The translations under genes and the position numbers were made by a program. From a virus, in IMG/VR virus record IMGVR_UViG_3300003690_000003, positions 1 through 64,000 of that record: a DNA stretch of 64,000 nt; one strand, 5' to 3'. The notes beneath the pieces are model-generated. The model was given only the letters and a program-made list of their open reading frames with translations, was not told where the DNA came from and searched no databases. Below, piece after piece: positions 52,820-60,447 of this stretch; position 1 is the first letter of the stretch, and every line of letters starts with the position of its first letter.

Positions 52820-53929
52820 TCACTCATCGTCTAAAGTATAATGGTCTTCTGCGTTCCCCGTGCGATTATCAAACTTCATTATGATCTCTTCATCCATGAT
52901 ATCATATACGCGTTCCCTAAACCGCTCATCTTCTAGCTTATCCACCCAGTGAGCTGCCTGAAACTTTTCTTCGGACCCATCGTCATGTACCAAAGCATAC
53001 CAAGCACCCGTTTGCTTAAGGTTCTCCGAAGACTTAATAGCTTCGAGCCAGGATTCCTCGTCCTGAACTCCAACATCTTCTCCCCATAAAATCTTAAAAG
53101 CGCAGTTACGACCCTGCGTCCCAAAGCGAGATTTCTCTAGCTTAACCTTAACTTCCGATCCGATACGGAAACCATTATTGTCCAGAACAAAACTAGCTTT
53201 AGCCTTCCGTCCCGTCAGCCACACACGCAGAGAGTAGGCATAAATCATTGCCTTCCCTCCCGGAGTGACATAGGGAGTGGTCATGGCTTCGGCTGGAAAT
53301 CTTGTGATATTAGTCTTCAACTGGTTGAGTACTAAGAAGGATGACTGGCTGTTCGCAATGGGAATGGTTAGCTTAGACATACCCTTGGCGAGGATGCGGG
53401 CTTTCACTGCCATCGACGATTGAGGATTAAAATCTCCCTCCACATCCGAAATGGACGGCGTAAGTGCTAGTGAATCCCAGATGAACAACATTTTCTCGGC
53501 TCCGCTATTAAGGATTTGTTCAATAGTTTCAAGCACTTGCTCGACTGACTGGACCTGAACATAAATAAGTGTCTCCAAATCGCACCCGGCACGTTCTAGG
53601 AAGGCCGGATCGATTGCAGACTCCGCATCCATGTAGATTACATTCATACCCATTCGCTGGGCATTGCCGGCGATCTGTGCGGCCATGAAAGACTTACCTG
53701 TGGACTCCAACCCGGCGATTTCTGAAATCTTTCCGACAGGAATACCCGCAAGCTTGCCGCGGCAGATAATACTATCGAGCCAACGAGAACCTGTAGGAAT
53801 CCACTCTTTAACTTCTGTTGGGTTCTCTTCTTTAAGGTTATATGCGACTTCCATTCCGGAAGCCTTGTTAATAAGGGAACGCAGTTCTCCTACGGATACT
53901 GTCCCTACTTTTGATTTTGATTTTGCCAC
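52820..53929 (-). CDS. RecA/UvsX recombinase
   Basis: 369 residues. Walker A AGLESTGKSF, MNVIYMDAESAIDPAFLERA, Walker B MLFIWDSLAL, and RFPAEAMTTPYVTPGGKAMI with the DNA-binding loops. Strand exchange and recombination-dependent replication. Its gp32-like SSB partner is at 56114. Confidence 0.95.
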   Translation of the reverse strand: MAKSKSKVGTVSVGELRSLINKASGMEVAYNLKEENPTEVKEWIPTGSRWLDSIICRGKLAGIPVGKISEIAGLESTGKSFMAAQIAGNAQRMGMNVIYMDAESAIDPAFLERAGCDLETLIYVQVQSVEQVLETIEQILNSGAEKMLFIWDSLALTPSISDVEGDFNPQSSMAVKARILAKGMSKLTIPIANSQSSFLVLNQLKTNITRFPAEAMTTPYVTPGGKAMIYAYSLRVWLTGRKAKASFVLDNNGFRIGSEVKVKLEKSRFGTQGRNCAFKILWGEDVGVQDEESWLEAIKSSENLKQTGAWYALVHDDGSEEKFQAAHWVDKLEDERFRERVYDIMDEEIIMKFDNRTGNAEDHYTLDDE

Positions 53930-54873
53930 TATTTTCTCCCAATCATTAGTATTTCTCGTGCCTTCTTGGCCTCATATAAAGTGTTGCCGTCTTCATCAAT
54001 GCCGACTTGCTTTCTACGGCCCGCTGTATATGTAACATCGAAGTATACAATATCATTCTTTCCTTTTCGGCTTTCGAAGAAGTCATCTTCTTCATCTTCA
54101 ACCACCCTATTAGATAGCATAACATAGGCACCAAGTTTTGTCGAGTCATTTAAAAATTTAATCACGCGCTCCTGCCATACATCATCAAAATCCACTCCAT
54201 ATTGTGTAAACGATCCGCGATAGGGAGGATCAAGAAAAACGTATGAGTTTTCCTTAATGTAGGGCATTAGTTTCCCAAAATCGCCTGATAATAGTATCGT
54301 CTTCCGCAAGGCTTTAGACCACTCTAAAACATTCTGTTTGTCATATACTTTTTTGTCATGATTTAACAGCCCAGAGGGAGTAGCATAACGATCTCCCGAC
54401 TCCTTCGTAGTCTGCCAAATGCCATTAAATCCTGTCTTCAAAAGAAAATATAATACCGCATCTTCCTCTGTATTGCTCCATTTTTTATGGTCATGTATAT
54501 ATTCATCTAAAAGATTATAATAAAACTTCTTTCTTTCCCCTCCGACAAGCTCTTTATCCGGCTTAAAAAAACGAGAGTACGCAACATGGTGTTCGTTGTT
54601 CAGTGGAAGATACTCGGCCTCCAGCTCATCTACTTTGGTTAGAAAATTATTACAGTCCCCCCGAATGGTCCTATATATATTCATAATGTACTTGTTGTAA
54701 TCGTTTAAGATAAAGGTGGCATTTTTATTTCTATTGTATACCCATACAAACATAGCGCCAGCACCCATAAAGGGTTCAACATAATGCTCGACTGTTCTGG
54801 GAAGAACATCTCTTACTTTATACTTCTTAATGAGGCGTGTCTTGCCGCCTGCCCACATGAACAAAGGTTTCAT
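53929..54873 (-). CDS. D12-class N6-adenine DNA methyltransferase
   Basis: 314 residues. MWAGGKTRLIKKYKV (FxGxK SAM-binding motif), HYVEPFMGAGAMFVW, FVLDPPYRG-like VFLDPPYRGSFTQYGVDFDD (DPPY catalytic motif). Dam/DpnII type. It directly follows a nuclease-like gene with a TAATG overlap, the arrangement of a restriction-modification pair. Confidence 0.93.
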   Translation of the reverse strand: MKPLFMWAGGKTRLIKKYKVRDVLPRTVEHYVEPFMGAGAMFVWVYNRNKNATFILNDYNKYIMNIYRTIRGDCNNFLTKVDELEAEYLPLNNEHHVAYSRFFKPDKELVGGERKKFYYNLLDEYIHDHKKWSNTEEDAVLYFLLKTGFNGIWQTTKESGDRYATPSGLLNHDKKVYDKQNVLEWSKALRKTILLSGDFGKLMPYIKENSYVFLDPPYRGSFTQYGVDFDDVWQERVIKFLNDSTKLGAYVMLSNRVVEDEEDDFFESRKGKNDIVYFDVTYTAGRRKQVGIDEDGNTLYEAKKAREILMIGRK

Positions 54874-55511
54874 TACTTACGTAGGCCCGTGTCTAGAGTG
54901 CGCAACTTTTCCAATAGCTGCCTGCGCTGAGGTTCATCATCAATATCAATATCGTTTAGAAGTTGTCCCACAAGGGCCTTGATGGGCTTGTTGAGGTGGC
55001 AACGAAGCGCTTTACGAATATGTTCCACTACGTGTTGTTTAAAAGTGTCATCACACTGTACATTTTCGAGCACAGTCACACCAGCAAAGCGATTAGTATC
55101 AATAAACGGGCCGGTGGCACCCCCCGCATCCTTCTTCAGGAACCCAACACCGCCGCATGATATAAAAAGTTGCTCCGGCTCTACAAAAGTAAGATAATGA
55201 TCACCGCGCTGGCAAGCGTTGGCGCGGGCTGTCTGAAACTTATCTTCAAAAATCGCGATCAAGTGCCACTGGCCCGCTGGATCCTTCCACCAAAGAAATC
55301 CGCCATCAGCTCTATATTCCTGTGAGTTCCCTTTGGCAGTTCTTGAGTACGGGCACTTCCCGTCTGTGATCTGTTCAATTGAAAGAGATCCCGTCAGTTT
55401 GTACTCTGGCCCTAATTCTCTTACGGCGCTAACAATGATTTGTCTATGTCTTTCCTCTGATTCCTTAGACTTTGCGGTTGTAAACCCCTCTGTTCCCTTC
55501 GGCGCTGTCAT
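54873..55511 (-). CDS. Putative restriction endonuclease (PD-(D/E)XK, EcoRI-like)
   Basis: 212 residues. EYRADGGFLWWKDPAGQWHL followed by IAIFEDKFQTARANACQRGD matches the ...DGG...(E/A)-x-K-Q...N-A...R pattern of EcoRI-type restriction enzymes: catalytic Asp about residue 90 and E-D-K about 110. The adjacent adenine methyltransferase would protect the phage's own sites. If correct, the phage carries a complete type II system against other DNA. Confidence 0.7.
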   Translation of the reverse strand: MTAPKGTEGFTTAKSKESEERHRQIIVSAVRELGPEYKLTGSLSIEQITDGKCPYSRTAKGNSQEYRADGGFLWWKDPAGQWHLIAIFEDKFQTARANACQRGDHYLTFVEPEQLFISCGGVGFLKKDAGGATGPFIDTNRFAGVTVLENVQCDDTFKQHVVEHIRKALRCHLNKPIKALVGQLLNDIDIDDEPQRRQLLEKLRTLDTGLRK

Positions 55512-55549
55512 TTTTTTCCCTAAATATTTGAGGGCCCTATACCCCGGAG

Positions 55550-55564
55550 CCCCCCGCTGGGGGG
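55550..55564. terminator. GC hairpin between genes
   Basis: CCCCCC-GCT-GGGGGG perfect 6-bp stem just past the stop of 55569..56045. No U-run. The remaining bases to 55512 contain GGGCCC and an AAATATTTAGGG stretch next to the following ATG. Confidence 0.4.
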
Positions 55565-55568
55565 ATCC

Positions 55569-56045
55569 TTACCACTCTACTGAAAGGGTTCCGTTTTTGG
55601 TTGGAATGTTTACCTTCCACCCATTCACAACACTCGGGTGGTCTACAATCTGTGAGACGGCCACCTTCACCGTCGCCTTCACATCGCAACGGCCGCGTTT
55701 ATAGTCATAACGCTCGGTATTCGTTTCCAGCCAATCATAGTCATAGTGCGTAGTACGCAACACTTCGGCGAGATATTCCTGAAAAGTAAAATCGTACCCA
55801 TACTCGTCAAGCAAGCCGTCGTCGCGCATATCTTGCAAAATATCGGCCGTCCCGTGTGTGGTGGCTACGGTTACTCCGCTGGTGGCCAAAAGCCCTGCAA
55901 GAGTCTCAGCTGTTGTTGTCTCAAGAAGAGCATCATCAATGTAATCGTCTGTATAGTGAAATACGTCAGCACCATCTGTATGTATTAGTGTCGCAACGGC
56001 ATCCGGTGCCAGATCTACCGTCTTTAAAACTTCGTTTAAACTCAT
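55569..56045 (-). CDS. Phage protein of unknown function, 158 residues
   Basis: MSLNEVLKTVDLAPDAVATL, then ILQDMRDDGLLDEYGYDFTF, QEYLAEVLRTTHYDYDWLET, and a beta-rich C-terminus (CDVKATVKVAVSQIVDHPSV). It looks well conserved and sits between the R-M pair and SSB. No known function. Confidence 0.75.
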   Translation of the reverse strand: MSLNEVLKTVDLAPDAVATLIHTDGADVFHYTDDYIDDALLETTTAETLAGLLATSGVTVATTHGTADILQDMRDDGLLDEYGYDFTFQEYLAEVLRTTHYDYDWLETNTERYDYKRGRCDVKATVKVAVSQIVDHPSVVNGWKVNIPTKNGTLSVEW

Positions 56046-56068
56046 TTTATCTCTTTCGTATTTATGTG

Positions 56069-56101
56069 AGGCCCCTGTAACCCCGGGCCTCCCTGCGGGA
56101 G
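56069..56101. terminator. Alternative GC hairpins after the SSB gene
   Basis: AGGCCC/GGGCCT (6 bp, 56069-56090) and CTCCC/GGGAG (5 bp, 56089-56101) overlap, so they are mutually exclusive. No U-run. CATAAATA lies next to the following start, weakly like a T4-type late promoter. Confidence 0.35.
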
Positions 56102-56113
56102 TGGAGGGCTAGG

Positions 56114-56896
56114 CTATAGAGCGCCCAGCTCAGCAAATGCAGCGTCTACCGCATTAGGCTCTTCATCAGTGGTCGTAGAGGTGCCACCAAACTTTTGGGT
56201 CTCGGATGAAACCGCCTCGGGGTCCGCTACACCCGCGTTTACAAAGGTGTCAAGCAGCGCGCCCACTTCTTCAGCAGTCTTGCGCTCGAACAAGTCTTCC
56301 AGTTCTGGAATACTCTCAAGCAGTTCCGAACACTTCTCCGGCGTCATATCCTCACATAACTCGGTGCTACGTCGACGAGGTACAAGCTTTGTCTGCGGGA
56401 ACGAAGCACCTACGGGCTTTCCATAAGTCATGGTAAGATCGGTGCCGGTCTCAGGATCGGTGATATCACCATACTCTGGATTAAGCACGAGACTGAGAAG
56501 ATTCTCATATGCCATCTTGCCATACCCCCAGATACGTACACCCTTATCTTCTTCGCCACGTACGAACACCGGCGAGAAGAAGCGCGGCCGAACGAATAGG
56601 CTCTTAGCCACCTTCTTACTTTCATCATCATTGTTGTCTACACCATCGCGCCAAAGCTGCGAAGCAAACTCACACACGGGGCATTCCTCCGCATAGTTAC
56701 GCTTGGGACATAAAAATCCCGGAGTATTTCCGAGGTTATAATGGAACCACTTCTCCTTGAAGGGATCTCCATCGGGAGTCGGAACAATACGAATGTCCTG
56801 GTTCCCATCTTCGGGACGCCAAAAGTTGTCCCTATCGCCGCCTTGTCCTTTGAGAGTGGCTAGCTTTGCTCTCATTTTTTCTAAATCGATACCCAT
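56114..56896 (-). CDS. Single-stranded DNA-binding protein (T4 gp32-like)
   Basis: 260 residues. Zinc site FHYNLGNTPGFLCPKRNYAE followed by CPVCEFASQL, SLFVRPRFFSPVFVRGEEDK and the OB-fold core ITDPETGTDLTMTYGKPVG, and an acidic C-terminal tail (EEPNAVDAAFAELGAL). Coats ssDNA and organises helicase, polymerase and UvsX. Confidence 0.93.
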   Translation of the reverse strand: MGIDLEKMRAKLATLKGQGGDRDNFWRPEDGNQDIRIVPTPDGDPFKEKWFHYNLGNTPGFLCPKRNYAEECPVCEFASQLWRDGVDNNDDESKKVAKSLFVRPRFFSPVFVRGEEDKGVRIWGYGKMAYENLLSLVLNPEYGDITDPETGTDLTMTYGKPVGASFPQTKLVPRRRSTELCEDMTPEKCSELLESIPELEDLFERKTAEEVGALLDTFVNAGVADPEAVSSETQKFGGTSTTTDEEPNAVDAAFAELGAL

Positions 56897-56927
56897 TTTA
56901 TTTTCCTTTCACTGGGTTAGAGTACGA

Positions 56928-57785
56928 TCAGCCAATATCCTGATCGTCTAGTTCATCTATATATGATTGTACCACAGAACTATATTTAACGCAATAACAA
57001 TATTTCTGTTCGTAGTTCGTTTTGTATACTCCGTAGGACACATTAATCTTTTCTTCTACTTTGTCTTTGACATATTCTTTAATTTTGTTAAAGAGTGTTC
57101 CATCTGTCTTCAAATCATTCTCATTGATACCATAATAGTATACCACGTCCCTCAGCATTTGCAAGTCATAAAACCATTTTTCTTCATTTTTTTCTACATC
57201 CACCACTCCTAGTGTAGATATCCTAGCAATCTCATGAGGTTCTGTAAATGTCCCCAAAATTGGTTCGGAGTTTTTAAAAACGTTTACCATGTGTAACGTG
57301 TTTACAACTGCCTGATTTATAGTATCATAATAGCTTATGATCGGAATGTCTCCGATGCTTTTTTCTATCTGTCCGTTGGAAACCAGGTAGATTCTTTCAA
57401 ACATTCCTGATCTAGCGTACTCTTGAAAAACGTTCTTCACGATCCTCTCCTGTACCGCTTCAGTTTCACTTAGAAGCGAGACATCCGGCTCTATGTACAG
57501 AACGGTTACAGAAACGTCTGAGAGTTGCTCTAAGAGCCTCAGAGCGGCGCCTGTGATGCTCCCCGCGCCACATAGGACGAAGATAACATCCCCGGAGATC
57601 TGTTGCAAGTCTTTTTTGAAGTTTGGGAACTTTTTTTCGTACTCTTCATGAGATTTCTGCTTTGGAATATCGAAACAGTTTTCTCCGACAAGCCCGGTAT
57701 CAAACTTATAGATTTTGTACTGAGGAAACTTCGAAAAGCAGTCCGCAATTGCGCAACCGGCTTTCCCTAAGCCAATAATGTTCAT
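56928..57785 (-). CDS. FtsZ/tubulin-like phage protein (tentative)
   Basis: 285 residues. N-terminal MNIIGLGKAGCAIADCFSKF resembles the FtsZ start (IGVGGGGxN), VIFVLCGAGSITGAALRLLE lies where the tubulin signature loop GGGTGTG would be, and LLSETEAVQERIVKNVFQEY plus IISYYDTINQAVVNTLHMVN follow the FtsZ order. The glycine loop is degenerate, so GTPase activity is doubtful. TAATG overlap with the polymerase gene. PhuZ-type tubulins position DNA in large phages; a similar role here is inference. Confidence 0.55.
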   Translation of the reverse strand: MNIIGLGKAGCAIADCFSKFPQYKIYKFDTGLVGENCFDIPKQKSHEEYEKKFPNFKKDLQQISGDVIFVLCGAGSITGAALRLLEQLSDVSVTVLYIEPDVSLLSETEAVQERIVKNVFQEYARSGMFERIYLVSNGQIEKSIGDIPIISYYDTINQAVVNTLHMVNVFKNSEPILGTFTEPHEIARISTLGVVDVEKNEEKWFYDLQMLRDVVYYYGINENDLKTDGTLFNKIKEYVKDKVEEKINVSYGVYKTNYEQKYCYCVKYSSVVQSYIDELDDQDIG

Positions 57786-58972
57786 TATAGGTTTAAATCC
57801 TTCATATCTCCGAAGTTTTTACCGAGAGTTGTGTTTACCTTGTAATCACCGAAAGGAGTCGTACCAAAAATCTTTATTAGCTCTGGAATAATCTGACGCT
57901 CTCCGTGTTTTAAATCTATAACAATCGAATCGTGCATCATAAAAGCTATGTTGCTTTCTTTCTCTTGTAAGCTATTGTGAATCTCAACTGCTTTACTCAA
58001 AACCAAATCGCTCGTTGTGCTCTGTATAATATAGTTCAAAGCGTGATGGTTGTCAACCCCTTTTATGTCTCTCCCAAACTCTGTGTGTATATCATGACCG
58101 TTCCAGTACTTTTCTTTAACGAGGCTTTTATCGTAAAAGGTCTCAGCTTTCTTATTCTTTCGATGAGAATACAGCCACTCAAAAATCTTCTGCTTTGCCT
58201 GCGGTCGGTCAAGCTTGCCGCCATAAATGTTCTGAATATTCCACTCGTGAATATCGTCCTCGGGCTGTGGTGTTCCCGAGAGGCCCAACAGTGTCCTTAC
58301 TTCGGCCGCGTTATAATCCAACTCCAAAAACCAATCATTTTGAGGATGAAGACATCCACGAAAGTCTCTATGCAGAGTCAAAATAGGAAATGTCTTCGGC
58401 ATCGTTGTGAGTCTTCCTGTCACAGTCCCGAATGGATTATAATCGCATATCCAATCAACTTCTTGAAGTTTCTTGGCAAAGTTTTTTCCTTTCACCGACA
58501 CCAATTTTGTCATGATGGGTTCCGTATCTATATTCAAGGGTTGTTCTTTAAGATCCCCAAGCATTTTAATAACATCCACCATAAAATCATGATTAAGGGG
58601 CCGCTTGTGACTCATTAAAATATGCTTTGTAATCTCATTCTTGGCATCACAAAGTTCATAGAGGAAAAACTCTGGGATCAAATTATAGATACAAGTCTCA
58701 TTTAAATTAATCTTGGCTATTTGAAATGACTTGAGGAAGGCATGCAGCCGTTTGGTAATGCTATCCCATACAGGCTTGAGTTCTGGCGGGCAGGCTTCGG
58801 CTAATGTGAGACCCCCGTTATAAATGCGTGCGTATTCTACGTGGCGCTCCTTTAAAGAAGGAGAGTAGTACCATGTCTTGTCGGCAGTTTGCGGGAGATC
58901 TTGATAATAAAGTTCATTATCAGCGTAATATCCTAAACACTCGCCTTTGCTATCCAGCGTTTGAAAATACAA
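57785..58972 (-). CDS. Family A DNA polymerase, polymerase domain only
   Basis: 395 residues, about the size of a Klenow polymerase domain without exonuclease domains. Motif A WFLELDYNAAEVRTLLGLSG, motif B AKQKIFEWLYSHRKNKKAET, motif C IAFMMHDSIVID (HDS in place of HDE). NPFGTVTGRLTTMPKTFPIL precedes motif A as in PolA. A second polymerase in the window besides DnaE; repair or lagging-strand work is plausible. Confidence 0.88.
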   Translation of the reverse strand: MYFQTLDSKGECLGYYADNELYYQDLPQTADKTWYYSPSLKERHVEYARIYNGGLTLAEACPPELKPVWDSITKRLHAFLKSFQIAKINLNETCIYNLIPEFFLYELCDAKNEITKHILMSHKRPLNHDFMVDVIKMLGDLKEQPLNIDTEPIMTKLVSVKGKNFAKKLQEVDWICDYNPFGTVTGRLTTMPKTFPILTLHRDFRGCLHPQNDWFLELDYNAAEVRTLLGLSGTPQPEDDIHEWNIQNIYGGKLDRPQAKQKIFEWLYSHRKNKKAETFYDKSLVKEKYWNGHDIHTEFGRDIKGVDNHHALNYIIQSTTSDLVLSKAVEIHNSLQEKESNIAFMMHDSIVIDLKHGERQIIPELIKIFGTTPFGDYKVNTTLGKNFGDMKDLNL

Positions 58973-58980
58973 GTGGCCTC

Positions 58981-60444
58981 CTAATAGACGCCCCCCCCGT
59001 TGACCCCCCTGGGGCCCACATGTGTCGGAGCAGTTCTAGCATTCTCTACACTTCCTATCTTAACAGGTCCCTTTTCCTTTGTCAAGACTTTTTTGCCCAC
59101 TTGTAAGTTATATAAATAAGGTTTAATTAAATTATTAATATAACGCATGGCTGTTTCTTCATTATAAGTTTTGTATATAGTGTTAATCATTTGGATCTTT
59201 TGATTATAATCAGTAAATGTTACATTAGCCTCGCGTGTGCGAATATTAAAATATGTATGAAGCCAAAACAAACTGCCAAGTCCGTGCACCGCGTCCTTTG
59301 AAATCGTATTTCTCATTCTTACTTCGTAAGATGGGCGATTGGGGCATTTCACAGTAGATGTCGTCTGGATAGTCGCGCGCGGGTAATCTTGTGCAAACTG
59401 ATTATACATTTTCAATAAAGCATCCTTTAGAAGTAGCAAATCTTTCTTATAGGTTTTCTGATAATAAGTATTAAAAAACTGTTGGCGCGAAGGAGCATCA
59501 AAATATCCTCCAATTTGTTCACAAGTAGGACTAAAGGTTTTCGTCATGTACGCAAGCATAGGCTCCGATAAGGGATCGGCGGTTATCTTCCATGGGCCGT
59601 TTCTATCCACATAAAACCCATACTTTCTGGCAGCTTTTACAAAATAGTCAAAGTTAGGATCGAGTATATAGTTCTCGAACTTAGGAGAATCTTTGGCATA
59701 ATCCGGATTCTTCTTTAACTCTAGAGAAAGGCCCGAGATCATAGGAGAAGAATAGTTTGATACCACGTATCCTGTCAAAGTGATAGGCCAATCGTTAAGT
59801 TTTGTTCCCATATAGTTGGATAGCTCTTTGACAAAAGAGGGAAAATCCAATACTCTATTAGAAATACTTTTACTAGATCGAATCCAGTTCGTGAACCGCG
59901 TGCCATAAGCCCGATTAAAACCTCGGAAAGAGTTGTCATAGTTTTCGAAACCGCGCACAGGTTCTAACTTATAGTATACGCTATTAAACTTATTTATCAG
60001 GTCAGCATCGCCAGCGCGCTGGAGGTGTTCCTTCAAATCTTTAAATGCATCTGCCACAAAATTAAACACAAATACATTACCAGCTGAACTCTTAACTTGT
60101 TTGAGAGTGTTTTGCCCATTAGGTTCGTAAGTAGTTAGGGGGCCGGTGGGCTGCAGAATACCGGACGAGTCCGGGTCGAATGTCATGCCCACCTGGCGAT
60201 GGGCCCATTCGGCGGGTCCGACGGGATTAACCACAATCCCATTCTGAATAGGGTCAACCCTCCCATAATAATAAGATGTATACCATGAACGAAGAGGATG
60301 AGGCGTATCTAAAAAGAGTGGTAAATCCTTATATTTTTTACGCTCATAAAAAGCGTCTTTGGCTGATAGCTCGTTACTCCCACGAAGGTTCATGGCCTCC
60401 GTCGGTGAGTAAGGAATGGTTCCTGTTAGTTCTGACTGATGCAT
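58981..60444 (-). CDS. Phage structural protein of unknown function, 487 residues
   Basis: MHQSELTGTIPYSPTEAMNL, a long aromatic-rich body with YYKLEPVRGFENYDNSFRGF, RVLDFPSFVKELSNYMGTKL and WPITLTGYVVSNYSSPMISG, and a C-terminus with NARTAPTHVGPRGVNGGGVY. Its position next to baseplate genes and Tyr/Phe/Asn-rich composition suggest a tail or baseplate component. Confidence 0.75.
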   Translation of the reverse strand: MHQSELTGTIPYSPTEAMNLRGSNELSAKDAFYERKKYKDLPLFLDTPHPLRSWYTSYYYGRVDPIQNGIVVNPVGPAEWAHRQVGMTFDPDSSGILQPTGPLTTYEPNGQNTLKQVKSSAGNVFVFNFVADAFKDLKEHLQRAGDADLINKFNSVYYKLEPVRGFENYDNSFRGFNRAYGTRFTNWIRSSKSISNRVLDFPSFVKELSNYMGTKLNDWPITLTGYVVSNYSSPMISGLSLELKKNPDYAKDSPKFENYILDPNFDYFVKAARKYGFYVDRNGPWKITADPLSEPMLAYMTKTFSPTCEQIGGYFDAPSRQQFFNTYYQKTYKKDLLLLKDALLKMYNQFAQDYPRATIQTTSTVKCPNRPSYEVRMRNTISKDAVHGLGSLFWLHTYFNIRTREANVTFTDYNQKIQMINTIYKTYNEETAMRYINNLIKPYLYNLQVGKKVLTKEKGPVKIGSVENARTAPTHVGPRGVNGGGVY

Positions 60445-60447
60445 GGC

